Counted from the first letter of the stretch, positions 12,673 through 22,915 are shown. The stretch: DNA of 64,000 nucleotides from Candidatus Vallotiella hemipterorum (GCF_910593725.1 NZ_OU343031.1:992001-1056000), one strand, 5' to 3'. Numbers and translations are program-made. Notes: a model not told the origin generated them from the sequence alone.

Positions 12673-14511
12673 TTAGATTGCTTCAGTACGTGTTTCAATC
12701 CACGCTTTAGCGTCGCCACTTAAATACTGGCTCACTCGATTACGCACTTGCCTGTGATAAGCGTTAAGCCAGGCTATTTCATCTTCACTCAGTAAGGAGC
12801 GCTCGATGCAGCGAATATCGATTGGACATAACGTCAGAGTTTCGAAGCAGAGGAATTCGCCGAACTCATTTATGCATGCAGGCTGGTTCAGCAGTAAGTT
12901 CTCGATACGGATACCCCACCTACCAGGACGGTAAATGCCAGGCTCGTTCGAGGTAATCATGCCTTTTTCCATGGTCATAAAGCACTCTACCGATGCACAG
13001 TGTGAGATTACCTGCGGCCCTTCATGCACGCTTAAGAAATAGCCGACTCCATGGCCCGTGCCATGCTCAAAGTCTATATATGCCTCCCAAAGTGGCGCTC
13101 GCGCTATAGCGTCTAGCATAGGCGAGTGTATACTACGCGGAAATTTTATACGCGACAGAGCGATCATACCTTTGAGTACTAGCGTGAAATCGCGCCGCTG
13201 TTCAGCACTAGTATGGCCTACTGGTATGACACGTGTAATATCAGTTGTACCACCCAAATACTGGCCGCCAGAGTCAATCAATAAGAGACCATTGCCTTCG
13301 ATTAGGGCATACGACCTCGGTGTAGCACGATAGTGCGGCATCGCACTATTAGCATTAAAAGCAGCAATCGTCGGAAAGCTGGGAAATACGAAACCTTTAC
13401 GTCGCGCCCTTGCTTCGGTGAGTTTTGCGTCGATTGTTAATTCGGTGATATGCTCATGCCCCAGTGCGTGTTCAAGCCATGAGAAGCATTCTGCAAGCGC
13501 CGCGCCGTCTTGCTCCATAGTTGCGCGTACATGCATAATTTCCGCTTCTGTTTTACAGGCCTTAGCATAAATTGACGGATTTATTATTTCAACAAATTCT
13601 ACACCAGGCCGTACAGCTTGCATGAGCTTATATGTGACTCGGTATGGATCAATTAGCAGTCTACTACCAGGCTCGATTACTGCCAAAGCTGCTAGTGCGT
13701 CTTCGTACGAGGCAACACGCACGCCATCCTGAGCCAGTTTTTTAAGCAACGATTCATTAATCTTACCATCAGGTATGTACAACGTCGCGTATTGTAGATT
13801 AATCAGAGCATGCGCGATAAATACAGGGTTATAGCTTACGTCATTGCCACGAAGATTAAAAATCCATGCAATATCATCTAAGGTGGAAACAAAATGCCAT
13901 TGCGCATTTTTTTCACGCATTACACTACGTATCTGATCGAGCTTTTGCGTGCGCTTTACTGGTGCATAGAAGTAGTCATGCTCGTACACTGGTAATGTAG
14001 GTAAGACTGGTCGCTTTTCCCAAATAAGCTCGAGCAGATCTAGGGCAAGATACAGTTGTATACCGGAGGCCTGCAGGGTAACTTGCAGAGTACGTGCAGC
14101 GGACAGGTTTAGCGTATTTCCATCTACGCCAATCCGTGAACCAGGGGCCATGTGCTTGGCGAGCCAATTTACATAATCTAGATTATGTCTAGCCCGCATC
14201 TTCATTAGCTTAATACCGCTGTCGGATAGCTCTACAGTAGCTTGTACCCAGTAGCGGCTATCGGTCCATAGTCCTGCAAAATCTGACGTTATAACCAGTA
14301 ATCCAGATGAGCCAGTAAAGCCAGACAACCACGCACAACCCTGCCAGCGTTTTGGTAAGTATTCAGATAAGTGGGGATCAGCGGATAGTACGATGTATGC
14401 GTCTAAATTAGCATGTTTCATCGCATCTCGCAGCAGCACTAGCTTTTTATAGGAGGAAAGCAATTGATAGCCAGTAAGTTGTCCAGTGTTTATTAAGTTT
14501 ACTAGTTGCAA
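12673..14511 (-). CDS. Xaa-Pro aminopeptidase P (M24B family, long three-domain form)
   Basis: A metallopeptidase that removes the N-terminal residue before proline. The 612 residues fit the long APP form: two creatinase-type N-terminal domains (about 20-320) and a C-terminal pita-bread catalytic domain. Metal ligands are visible in LLIDSGGQYLGGTTDITR (two Asp), HGTGHGVGYFLSVHEGP (His), MITSNEPGIY (Glu) and IRIENLLL (Glu). The frame is intact, and the lead ATG at 14511 gives the family-like start. It is isolated, with non-coding DNA on both sides. Retention in a reduced genome suggests a role in peptide turnover or amino-acid recovery, which is inference. Confidence 0.93.
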   Translation of the reverse strand: MQLVNLINTGQLTGYQLLSSYKKLVLLRDAMKHANLDAYIVLSADPHLSEYLPKRWQGCAWLSGFTGSSGLLVITSDFAGLWTDSRYWVQATVELSDSGIKLMKMRARHNLDYVNWLAKHMAPGSRIGVDGNTLNLSAARTLQVTLQASGIQLYLALDLLELIWEKRPVLPTLPVYEHDYFYAPVKRTQKLDQIRSVMREKNAQWHFVSTLDDIAWIFNLRGNDVSYNPVFIAHALINLQYATLYIPDGKINESLLKKLAQDGVRVASYEDALAALAVIEPGSRLLIDPYRVTYKLMQAVRPGVEFVEIINPSIYAKACKTEAEIMHVRATMEQDGAALAECFSWLEHALGHEHITELTIDAKLTEARARRKGFVFPSFPTIAAFNANSAMPHYRATPRSYALIEGNGLLLIDSGGQYLGGTTDITRVIPVGHTSAEQRRDFTLVLKGMIALSRIKFPRSIHSPMLDAIARAPLWEAYIDFEHGTGHGVGYFLSVHEGPQVISHCASVECFMTMEKGMITSNEPGIYRPGRWGIRIENLLLNQPACINEFGEFLCFETLTLCPIDIRCIERSLLSEDEIAWLNAYHRQVRNRVSQYLSGDAKAWIETRTEAI

Positions 14512-15330
14512 TATATAAGCACAGTGTATAACTAATACCTATATTACGCTGAGCATATACGGTGCATATTCGAGAATGAAATCCGTAAACAGCACCATAA
14601 GCTGTGCACTTTATTTGAGCTGCAACAGCTTAATATGCTAGTCCTAGCTAGACGTATGCTAAACAGCGATTTCACTGACTAAAATTTTTAATCGAAATAT
14701 TTCGTATACTACCATATCAAAATATCCTATTTACATAAATAGTCTATTTATTGAGCAATTAGTATTTCATGCATATCTAGACGAAGGTTATTAAGACTAG
14801 AGATATAATGTGCGTATAGGGTAAATACGACACTGATATCTAAAGTTACTAATAGTTTTTTATTTTTAGTTAAAACTAGAAACCGACGCATAGAAAATAC
14901 TAGCCCGTATAGAGTAGCTATCTACGTCACCTTATAACTGTATTTTATAGCTAATTAGTACTAAACCGTTGACGATTAAAACCGTATTGGTTAGCCAGAC
15001 TAGAAATGTAAGTGGCATTAAAAAACAATTATCTGACTTCTATTCGTATAAAACACTAATATTTATTACGTATAGTACAAAATAATGTTGTTAACTATGA
15101 ATCATCTGCAATGGTTATACTATTTATAACTGAAGATTCTTTTGAGCCGTGATCTATATATACGTGGTAGGCAAGTTCCAGTTACCTTGCCTCGCTATTT
15201 AGCACAAGAACTACTCATTGTCATGAAACATGAGGAGAAGCTGAGATATATTCTAACTTTAATCCACTAGGGTGAGGCCTCAATAACTAATAAAAATTTA
15301 TAATAACAGACTACTTTTAATGGTAATTAT
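14512..15330. other. Decayed zone before the hemA ruin
   Basis: About 0.8 kb with frequent stops. One 43-codon open stretch at 15142-15270 (plus), reading LSRDLYIRGRQVPVTLPRYL, looks protein-like, but I do not recognise the family. No RNA or mobile element is seen. Confidence 0.4.
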
Positions 15331-16510
15331 GCACCCCGTATTAGCGGAATCGCTTACTATACTACCCTAGTACTTGTACGGCATAAGCTGAGCTATGTTT
15401 CCGATTAAGCGGATAAAGATATCTTTGCATATATTAAAAACATCTGTGTAAAAGATGCGCTGGCATCTTAGTGCCAGGTGCGTTTGTGCGTGTTATTCGT
15501 AGGTAAAATACTAGCAGGAGCTGTAATGCAGGCAACTTGCAACAGAACTAAAATTTACTGTGTAAGCTATCTATAGTGCGATGTAAGAGCATACAATCAT
15601 ATTGTTCTTAAGCCCTTTTCACCAGATCCTACTTAAGTTATCTATATAGAATATCTACATTCTGACAAAATATTAAGAGTTTACTTATGCGATTCTAAGT
15701 GCACTCTAAATTCCTGATGTAGATAAAATATTCTATTCCCGTCATGCTGCCAAAAGCTGGCTCGAGTCGGCATATACCTAAATAAGATTTGTCGGTGTTT
15801 TTTTGGAGCAGTCAAGAAAGTGCTTGGGCAGATAGGGCTGAGTATGCATTCAGTATCGATGACTGCAGAAGTAGTACGACTTGGATAACGAATATTTAAA
15901 AATATCACTAGGCAACGTTTATTGCTCCTCAGTGTTAGAAGATGAGCAAGTTGCATACGATACATCCCTCTGTGCAGAGCCCGCGTAGGTCTATTATTAC
16001 TAACTGCATAGCAGTACACGCTACTACAAGCCTTACTACTAAGGCGATCATGCTTGTTAAGCTACTATATTAACCTTAAGTGCGGCTATATTGTTTCGTG
16101 TACTGCTTCTATTATCTTAATCGTTGGCCCCGAGTGTGATTGAGTGCACAGGCAGGGCTCGAAAATACTGGATAACGTTAATTTTTACACTAGGAGTAGT
16201 ATTCTATATCAAGGTATAGGTAGTTAAACTGCATAAAGCATTTTTTTATATATTAAACGACTTTAGATCAATGATTAGAGGGGTAATACCATCTAGAACA
16301 CTGATATTGCGCAGACTAATAGAATTATTAATAGACGCATGCGAGTCTTTATGCGCCAGCTCGAGCAACATATTGTAACTATAATTTGTTATATGCGAGT
16401 ACAAACCTACTAGCTAGATCGCATTGAATTAGCACATATCTAGGAAATACCGAGGTTAATAAGAATCTATTTATAGAGTTTACTATACTGTCAAATACAC
16501 TAACTAACAA
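15331..16510 (+). pseudogene. hemA: Ruined glutamyl-tRNA reductase
   Basis: Relics of HemA appear in order across the plus strand: SGIAYYTTLVLVRHKLSY for the N-terminal GxNHHTAPVxxRE region (about 15345-15400), ATCNRTKIYC for the active-site STCNRTE near 15530-15560, SVSMTAEVVRLG then RIFKNITRQR (about 15850-15920), IVSCTAS for VSSTAS near 16095, AFFYILNDF for the DxYLYTVDDL block near 16240, and VFMRQLEQHIV near 16340-16380. Many stops and frameshifts interrupt it. HemA makes glutamate-1-semialdehyde for haem. The place directly before prfA is its normal one in Burkholderia. Loss is certain here; a second copy elsewhere cannot be excluded. Confidence 0.88.
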
Positions 16511-16521
16511 GCCTACCTATA

Positions 16522-16592
16522 GTCCGCCGACGCATGTACTGATGCGCGCGGACGGTAGTGGTAATCATTGCGATTACCGATTAATCACTACC
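16522..16592. repeat. Two adjacent hairpins upstream of prfA
   Basis: First hairpin 16522-16553: GTCCGC pairs with GCGGAC and CGCAT with ATGCG around a small bulge. Second hairpin 16554-16592: GGTAGTG pairs with CACTACC, enclosing a perfect GTAATC/GATTAC stem with 5-nt loop. They abut without a gap, about 110 bp before the prfA start. They might be a 3' remnant signal of hemA or a leader structure for prfA. Confidence 0.6.
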
Positions 16593-16698
16593 TGGTTTCT
16601 ACCAACATGTACGACCCTTAAGGCATTTATGATAGGCGAGCGTACTTTTTTATTTGCTATTAAATGTAATCGTATTTACACATTTTCTGGATGTGCCG

Positions 16699-17781
16699 AT
16701 GAAACCAAATATGCAAAGTAAGTTAGAGCAGCTCAGTAAACGACTGCCAGAATGGAATGAAATGCTTTCACGTACAGAGATCCTTACCGATCTCGACCAG
16801 TACTGCAAGCTATCCCGTGAGCACGCTGAACTCGCACTAGTAGTTGAGAAATATGCACAGTGGAGGTCCGCTTGCGACGATGAAGCAACCGCTCGGGAAT
16901 TACTAAATGATCCGTCTATGCGGGATTTTGCAGAGGATGAACTGAGCGCAGCACGAAACCGAATGGAGCAACTAGAGAACAACTTACAGCAAATGCTATT
17001 GCCCAAAAACCCGAACGACGATCGCAACATCTTTGTAGAAATTAGAGCGGGCACTGGCGGCGAGGAGAGCGCACTTTTCGCTGGCGATTTGCTGCGCATG
17101 TATTTGCGCTACTCAGAGAGGCACCGCTGGCATGTTGAGATGATATCGGAGAGTGCTTCAGACTTAGGCGGCTACAAAGAAGTAATTATACGAATTATTG
17201 GTCAGGGTGTCTATTCCCGGCTCAAGTTTGAGTCAGGTGGGCATCGCGTACAGCGGGTGCCGGCTACCGAAACGCAGGGACGCATTCATACTTCGGCTTG
17301 TACAATTGCCGTACTTCCAGAGGCCGACGAGATCACCGAAATCGAGCTCAATCCCGCCGATCTTCGGATCGACACATTTCGAGCATCTGGCGCTGGTGGT
17401 CAGCATATTAATAAGACCGATTCAGCAGTACGCATCACACATATTCCAAGCGGCATTGTGGTAGAATGTCAAGATGATCGTTCGCAACACAAGAATAAAG
17501 ACCGCGCACTAAAAGTGCTAGCAGCCCGTATTAAAGATAAGCAATATCGAGAGCAGCATTCAAAAGAAGCCGCCACGCGTAAAAACCTCGTGGGCTCAGG
17601 AGACCGATCCGCTCGCATTCGGACTTATAATTTTCCACGAGGCCGATTAACCGACCATAGAATTAATTTAACGTTGTATAAGTTAGAACAAATTATGGAT
17701 GGAGATTTAGACAGACTTATTGATGCACTTGTCTCCGAACATCAGGCCGCACTGCTTTCTACGATGGGTGAAACTAATTAA
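16699..17781 (+). CDS. prfA: Peptide chain release factor 1
   Basis: RF1 reads UAA and UAG stop codons and releases the finished peptide. The ATG at 16699 is chosen because it gives the family start [12 protein letters not shown] and exactly 360 residues; the upstream in-frame TTG at 16654 adds an unlikely tail. The GGQ hydrolysis motif lies at 233-235 in [16 protein letters not shown]. The codon-recognition domain precedes it, and the domain IIb/IV helices follow intact. It is followed after 8 bp by prmC, which methylates this GGQ glutamine, so the two genes belong to one functional unit. Confidence 0.97.
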   Translation: MKPNMQSKLEQLSKRLPEWNEMLSRTEILTDLDQYCKLSREHAELALVVEKYAQWRSACDDEATARELLNDPSMRDFAEDELSAARNRMEQLENNLQQMLLPKNPNDDRNIFVEIRAGTGGEESALFAGDLLRMYLRYSERHRWHVEMISESASDLGGYKEVIIRIIGQGVYSRLKFESGGHRVQRVPATETQGRIHTSACTIAVLPEADEITEIELNPADLRIDTFRASGAGGQHINKTDSAVRITHIPSGIVVECQDDRSQHKNKDRALKVLAARIKDKQYREQHSKEAATRKNLVGSGDRSARIRTYNFPRGRLTDHRINLTLYKLEQIMDGDLDRLIDALVSEHQAALLSTMGETN

Positions 17782-17789
17782 GCTTCATC

Positions 17790-18701
17790 ATGAAGTGCGT
17801 GAAACAACTTCTAAAATCCTCGCCCCTAGCTGCTCTGGAGGCTCGTATTTTGCTTGCCTATGCGCTAAATTGGCCTCGTACCGCACTCATCACGCGTGCT
17901 AACGACTTTCTGCCGAATTTTTTAGTAGATCGTTTTCTAGAGTTACAAGCACAACGTGTTATAGGCAAGCCGATCGCACAACTAGTTGGTTCTCGAGAAT
18001 TTTTTGGGCTCGACTTTAATGTGACCCCGCATGTACTAATTCCACGTCCAGAGACAGAGCTGCTAGTCGAGTGTGCGCTAGCCGCAGTGCATAAAATCCG
18101 CTTTCCCCGTATATTAGATCTTGGTACTGGAAGCGGAGCAATTGCGATCGCAATTGCTCATGCGCGCCCAGATGCTCGGATAATCGCTACAGATTATTGT
18201 ACTTACGCGCTAGATGTTGCTCGGCAAAATGCGAGACGTTTACTCGGTGATGCGGCACTTATGCAACCCCTACCAACATTAGTCCCGAATCATAACTCTA
18301 GCTCGGATGGCTTAACGCATCCTCATTTTATACTACGCCATGGTGATTGGTTTAATGCGCTTGATAAAGCATATCAAGCCGTTCCAGCACAATTTGATGT
18401 TATCGTTAGTAATCCGCCTTATATTAGGGTGTCAGACCCTCACCTTTGTGAGGGTGATCTACGCTTCGAGCCGCTATACGCGCTGACTGACTATGCAAAT
18501 GGGCTCAGCGCAATTCATACGATTATTTCTGGCTCTGTCATATGGCTGTCGCCCGGCGGCAAAATATGGATAGAACACGGACACAATCAGGCTAAAACAG
18601 TGCGTTCGATGTTTTATACATACGGCTTGGATTCCATACGCTCCATACGAGATCTAGCTGGTATTGAACGTGTCACTGGCGGCGCCGTCAGAAAGTCTTA
18701 A
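17790..18701 (+). CDS. prmC: Release factor glutamine methyltransferase
   Basis: PrmC (HemK) uses SAM to methylate the glutamine of the GGQ motif in RF1 and RF2, raising termination efficiency. The 303-residue protein has an N-terminal helical substrate domain, RPETELLVE, the SAM motif ILDLGTGSGAIAIAIA, and the catalytic NPPY at 208-211 in VSNPPYIRV. Length is slightly above the usual 280-290, owing to an insert around residues 150-175. The gene follows prfA by 8 bp. A perfect 8-bp hairpin with 4-nt loop lies in the gene at 18436-18455. Confidence 0.96.
   Translation: MKCVKQLLKSSPLAALEARILLAYALNWPRTALITRANDFLPNFLVDRFLELQAQRVIGKPIAQLVGSREFFGLDFNVTPHVLIPRPETELLVECALAAVHKIRFPRILDLGTGSGAIAIAIAHARPDARIIATDYCTYALDVARQNARRLLGDAALMQPLPTLVPNHNSSSDGLTHPHFILRHGDWFNALDKAYQAVPAQFDVIVSNPPYIRVSDPHLCEGDLRFEPLYALTDYANGLSAIHTIISGSVIWLSPGGKIWIEHGHNQAKTVRSMFYTYGLDSIRSIRDLAGIERVTGGAVRKS
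18436..18455. repeat. 8-bp perfect hairpin, 4-nt loop, inside prmC
   Basis: ACCCTCAC and GTGAGGGT flank CTTT just after the NPPY codons. It is one of a set of short-loop perfect repeats in coding DNA in this window. Confidence 0.7.
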
Positions 18702-18768
18702 TACCGACTTAAATAAAGAAAATCCGCTATTATCTTAGTCAAATAATATTTGAAATAGGGGGTTATCC

Positions 18769-19083
18769 ATGGACGCTCAAGAGCGCATTAGGCAAATCGT
18801 TAGCAATTACCCGATCGGGTTGTTTATGAAAGGCACCGCACAGTTTCCGATGTGTGGCTTTTCTGGCCGAGCTATTCAGCTCTTAAAGGCCTGCGGCATC
18901 GATTCATTACATATTGTTAATGTCTTAGAGGATGAGGCAATACGACACGGTATTAAGATATTTTCGAACTGGCCCACAATCCCACAGTTATACGTGAACG
19001 GTGTATTTATTGGTGGCGCGGATATCATGATGGAAATGTACCAATCTGGAGAATTGCAACAGCTATTTAAGAATGCTTTATAA
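18769..19083 (+). CDS. grxD: Monothiol glutaredoxin Grx4/GrxD
   Basis: A CGFS-type glutaredoxin that carries and delivers iron-sulfur clusters. The 104-residue protein has Lys21 of the glutathione site, active-site CGFS at 29-32, WPTIPQLYVNG with the cis-Pro, and GGADIMMEM near the C-terminus. Length is normal. An AGGGGG Shine-Dalgarno lies about 7 bp before the ATG. It lies behind prmC as in Burkholderia. The start of the ubiX ruin overlaps its last codons. Its retention fits a continuing need for Fe-S assembly despite the loss of cyaY. Confidence 0.96.
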   Translation: MDAQERIRQIVSNYPIGLFMKGTAQFPMCGFSGRAIQLLKACGIDSLHIVNVLEDEAIRHGIKIFSNWPTIPQLYVNGVFIGGADIMMEMYQSGELQQLFKNAL

Positions 19084-19650
19084 AGCACGCCTACCGACAC
19101 GGTGGCTAATCATTGCGATCACTGGCGCCTACCACACAGTGCCTGCTTATGGCGCCGGTGTTTTGCACGCACTACATAAGCAAGATAAGCGGCATAAAAA
19201 TTCGTCTAATAGTCTCTAGTGCCTAGCTGGCCACTATACGCTACGAGTTAGGTATAGAGCCGTCTAACACTCAAACAGTTGGCACATCACGTGTATAGTC
19301 CCGCTTGATATTGGCGAAATCAGCGCTAGCAGCTCGGTTCAGATGGATGGCATAATCGTGGCACTGTATGAAATAAAAATACTGGATAGACACCGCTCAA
19401 GGTTTATCGGACAACCTAAGTACTCTGGCTGTCGATGTCACTCTGAAAGAACAACGCCGGCTTGTTCTGATGGTTTAAGAAGCGCCGCTAAACCTAATAT
19501 ACTTACGTAATATGATAGCAGTTACTGAAATAGGTGGTATGGTGTTCCCACCAGTACCGATATTTTATAGCCCCCTCCAAAACTATTGAAGAATTAGTGG
19601 CTGATACTATTTCTCATGCGCTAGACATATCTAGGCTTGCGGTAGAGGGC
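19073..19650 (+). pseudogene. ubiX: Ruined flavin prenyltransferase UbiX
   Basis: From ATG at 19073, overlapping the grxD stop, the plus strand reads WLIIAITGAYHTVPAYGAGV for the UbiX start AITGASGAIYGVRLL. Then come DIGEISASSSVQMDGIIVAL (family DIGAAIASGSFRTDGMVVAP) and SDNLSTLAVDVTLKEQRRLV, then a stop, then [19 protein letters not shown] and [11 protein letters not shown]. The order and spacing of a whole UbiX are kept, with multiple stops. UbiX makes the prenylated FMN used by UbiD in ubiquinone synthesis. The position after grxD is its ancestral place. Confidence 0.92.
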
Positions 19651-20451
19651 TCTCGTATATGAACGGGGCTATTGTATATAGGAGATTAACAACTACTATC
19701 CAAATATTATTCCCTCTCTATTAGGGCGAGTATTAGCTACACTCACAATACGTACAGTGAAAAAACAGTTTATTTTACAGTTGAACGCACGCTAGCCTTG
19801 GTTTTTTCCTATTAGAACCGGTCCCAACCTACTAATACTAGACTCCAGATTTACAAAAGTTATATATTAGTTATGCCTGTACGCTATTCTATCCTTCTGT
19901 TACAGACTAAAGCAGTATCACTACTCCTCTTTCCCGGCTTTATTAGTAATAGAAAAGCTAATTCAGGCCTTCTATAGCTCCTCCTGGGCGTTATATTTGT
20001 ATACTATAGTTAGCGGCTAGTCTTGTAATGCTATGGAATAATTCTAACTTATTCTCCTCCCGAATACCGAGAGCCCCTAATAGGGGCTCACTACCTAGCT
20101 ATGCCGCTTTTTGATCGTACGGAAATAATGAATTAGCCTCAGAAACGAGGCTACTACCTTCAAAAATATGAAGCACAAGCATAGATAGCATTTTATTTTT
20201 TATTGGCAAGCAGCGCAATGTATTGGTTATCGGAGGGTATGCCACTTTTGATTACTACCTAAAATATTATAGGAGCATTTTATTATCGCTCTGACTATAA
20301 ACAATGCAATACAGTTACCTTACTGCGAATGTACCTATATAGTGAAAAGACAATATATTTATTTTACTGCGCTATTTAGTTACAGCCGCTTATTTCTGGT
20401 AGAGATAGCTATTAGTCCTATTAATTACGCTTGCTTAGCGCTAGCAGGTAT
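19651..20451. other. Non-coding zone with short hairpins
   Basis: About 0.8 kb without a coding frame or recognisable relic. Two neat 7-bp hairpins lie at 20071-20089 (GAGCCCC/GGGGCTC) and 20134-20153 (TAGCCTC/GAGGCTA). Neither is followed by a T-run. Confidence 0.45.
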
Positions 20452-20483
20452 GCTTCAGTATCAGTTTATGCTGACACTGAAGC
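20452..20483 (-). terminator. Hairpin after the APC permease
   Basis: A 13-bp stem with one G.U pair in the minus-strand RNA and a 6-nt loop lies about 30 bp past the permease stop. There is no U-run. It is the best candidate for the 3' end of that transcript. Confidence 0.45.
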
Positions 20484-20513
20484 CCTCATAACTAAATATC
20501 GATCTCTTGGGAT

Positions 20514-22106
20514 TTACTCACGCCGTTCTCGCTCATCTAGGTATGCAGTGCGCCAGCCACTAGATACCCCCCACTGATAAAATCCAAGCGAAATTACTAT
20601 AACAACTATCATGTCCCAGCCATAAGAGATATAGTCGAGTCCACCAAATGGCTTACTGCCAATATACGATATCCCACCCATCACTGGCAAGTAAATAACC
20701 ATCCACCATGCTGAGCGCCAGTCTTTAGAAAATCCTTTCCAGCTCGCTTTAGCCTGGTAATAAAAGAAAACCGGTAGCGCGACGACCATGAGCAAAATAA
20801 TCTCGCCAGTTAATGGCCATCTTGCCCAATATAAGATCAGAGATGCACAGACAAATGCAAACGGTGCAATTAAGCTCATACCAGGGATGCGCAGCGGCCG
20901 AGCGATGTCGCCGCTAGTGCGGCGAAGCGCCATTAGGCTAATTGGCCCAGTGAGGTATGAGATTACTGTAGCAACCGAGATTACTGCGGCTAACGAACTC
21001 CAGCCACGGAAAAAAAATAAGAATATAAACGAGACGATTAGGTTAAACCACATCGCAGGTCGTGGTACCCCATAGAGTGGATGGACGCTACTAAAAATTT
21101 TTGGCAACGTGTTATTTCGTTCCATCGCGTAGATCATCCGGGTCGTCGTAGCCATATAGGTGGTGCCAGTGCCACTGGGGCTTACAAACGCATCAACGTA
21201 CAGTAGCATAGCAAGCCAGTTTAGGTTCAGCGCAAGAGCGAGCTCAGCAAATGGTGAGCTAAAATTTAGCTTATCCCAACCTTTTATAGCATCTAATGGA
21301 TCAATGGTTCCAATATAAGCAATCTGTAGCATCACATAGATAACTAACGCAATTAAGATCGATCCGACTACAGCGAACGGCACACTCCGATCTGGATTGC
21401 GAGCTTCACCTGCTAGATTCACTGGGCTCTGAAACCCATTAAAAGCAAAAACAATGCCACTAGTCGCTACAGCGGTCAGGACTGCTGACCAACCATAGGG
21501 CGCGAACTGATTAGTTTCACTGATTGAGAAGTTATCAGTATGAAAACTAGTTAGAATAAAGCCTAAAATAGTAACGCCTGGAATCAAGAATTTAAAAATT
21601 GTGATTGCTGAATTTGCGTGTGCGAATAGCTTTACACCCCAGTAGTTTAATAGAAAATACACGACTACAAGTACGGCCGATAATAAAAGCCCAGGCAAAG
21701 TAAGCTCACCATGCACAAACAGCGCATGAGTCCAATTATAAGGCCATGAGCTCATATATTGGATGGATGCTTCTGCCTCGATCGGTATCACGGAAACGAT
21801 AGCTATCCAATTAGCCCACGCGCTGATAAAGCCAACTAATGAGCCATGGGAGTACCGAGCATAACGGACCATGCCGCCCGACTCGGGAAACATCGCACCG
21901 AGTTCTGCATAGGTTAGCGCGATTGCAAGGATCACAACTGCGCCAATTACCCATGCAATAATTGCCGCAGGCCCTGCAATTTTTGCCGCCTTCCAGGCCC
22001 CGAAAAGCCAGCCTGACCCGATAATCGAGCCTAAGCCGGTTAACATCAGCGCAAATGGACTGATGTTTCGCTTGATCGAACTATCCACAACATCTCCTAG
22101 GAACAT
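20514..22106 (-). CDS. APC-superfamily amino-acid permease, aspartate/proton symporter-like
   Basis: An inner-membrane amino-acid transporter. The 530-residue protein shows the APC start ISPFALMLTGLGSIIGSGWL with the GSG loop of TM1, the TM3-like ELGAMFPESGGMVRYARYS motif, and about 12 hydrophobic helices in all. The loop pattern and length resemble the YveA-type aspartate:proton symporters more than lysine or GABA permeases, but substrate is inference. The minus-strand ATG at 22106 follows a CTAGGAG-like Shine-Dalgarno. It is transcribed away from cspA. A transporter of this type could import host amino acids or export surplus. Confidence 0.88.
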   Translation of the reverse strand: MFLGDVVDSSIKRNISPFALMLTGLGSIIGSGWLFGAWKAAKIAGPAAIIAWVIGAVVILAIALTYAELGAMFPESGGMVRYARYSHGSLVGFISAWANWIAIVSVIPIEAEASIQYMSSWPYNWTHALFVHGELTLPGLLLSAVLVVVYFLLNYWGVKLFAHANSAITIFKFLIPGVTILGFILTSFHTDNFSISETNQFAPYGWSAVLTAVATSGIVFAFNGFQSPVNLAGEARNPDRSVPFAVVGSILIALVIYVMLQIAYIGTIDPLDAIKGWDKLNFSSPFAELALALNLNWLAMLLYVDAFVSPSGTGTTYMATTTRMIYAMERNNTLPKIFSSVHPLYGVPRPAMWFNLIVSFIFLFFFRGWSSLAAVISVATVISYLTGPISLMALRRTSGDIARPLRIPGMSLIAPFAFVCASLILYWARWPLTGEIILLMVVALPVFFYYQAKASWKGFSKDWRSAWWMVIYLPVMGGISYIGSKPFGGLDYISYGWDMIVVIVISLGFYQWGVSSGWRTAYLDERERRE

Positions 22107-22635
22107 GAGCGCGCCTTGCCGCTATACCGTTTCCGGCTGGCACGTCTCGTGAATACGCCTCATACGTCACTTGCAACTGGTGCGAAGTTTAACGGTGGCA
22201 CCTTGCAACTGGCTAATCAGTTATGAATCAGCAACACACAGGATGACTTGACAAATATAGAATTAACCTATGTACGCCGAACTAACCAGCCGACAATCGG
22301 TTAACATAAACCGCCAGTAACGGCGGGGCGAGAGCTCTGTTTGCGCCAATTTTAAATGCGGATACGGACCGTTACATAAAAATAGTAAAAAAGAGTAATC
22401 CAATACCCCGCAATAGGGGCGCATCCAGAGAAACCACTAAATTTGCGAAAAAGCATTGGATGGGCCCGATCTTTCACAATATAATTATGCTTGCAAGATT
22501 TCAAGCGGCAAGTGTTGGTAGTTGTACATCTGTATGTAGTCCATTGCGACGGTACTCCGGTTGTTCCTCTCAACCTTCCTTGATTTTCATGCGTCACCGG
22601 GCTTTAGCCCTTATTCATTTTTAAGGATTTGTTTT
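22107..22635. promoter_or_regulatory. Divergent region between APC permease and cspA, with direct repeats
   Basis: About 530 bp between divergent genes, so both promoters should lie here. An exact 11-bp direct repeat CTTGCAACTGG occurs at 22170-22180 and 22202-22212, 32 bp apart, which could be a binding site pair or a duplication trace. The long space before cspA is consistent with a long 5' untranslated leader such as cold-shock genes often have; no exact promoter is assigned. Confidence 0.4.
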
Positions 22636-22839
22636 ATGGAAACCGGAACCGTCAAGTGGTTCAACGACGCCAAAGGTTTTGGCTTTATTACGCCGGACGG
22701 CGGTGGTGAAGACTTGTTTGCGCATTTCTCGGAAGTTCGCATGGATGGCTTTAAAACTCTTCAGGAAAATCAAAAAGTTACATATGAAGTAAAAACAGGA
22801 CCAAAAGGTAAGCAAGCAGCTAATATTCGGGCGGCGTAA
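22636..22839 (+). CDS. cspA: Cold-shock protein (CspA family)
   Basis: A small RNA/DNA-binding beta-barrel that loosens RNA structure. The ATG at 22636 gives the classic 67-residue protein [18 protein letters not shown], with AAGGA about 8 bp upstream; the longer in-frame start at 22561 is not credible. RNP1 is KGFGFI at 13-18, and RNP2 is DLFAHF at 26-31. It is monocistronic, with its own terminator just after. The paralog letter is uncertain, since Burkholderia has several. Confidence 0.95.
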   Translation: METGTVKWFNDAKGFGFITPDGGGEDLFAHFSEVRMDGFKTLQENQKVTYEVKTGPKGKQAANIRAA

Positions 22840-22864
22840 AAAACCCCATCCCGAGTCGCTAATG

Positions 22865-22915
22865 TACCAGTAACCTCTTTGCTACATGAAAAATGGTTAC
22901 TGGTAAATCTTTTTA
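22865..22915 (+). terminator. Rho-independent terminator of cspA
   Basis: An 11-bp perfect stem (TACCAGTAACC, 22865-22875, with GGTTACTGGTA, 22895-22905) encloses a 19-nt loop and is followed by AATCTTTTTA. This is the clearest terminator in the window on the plus strand. Confidence 0.75.

Noticed and set aside
15681-16019. 112-codon minus-strand open frame
   Set aside because: It is the antisense of the hemA relic, whose plus-strand translation matches HemA; the minus peptide has no recognisable domain.
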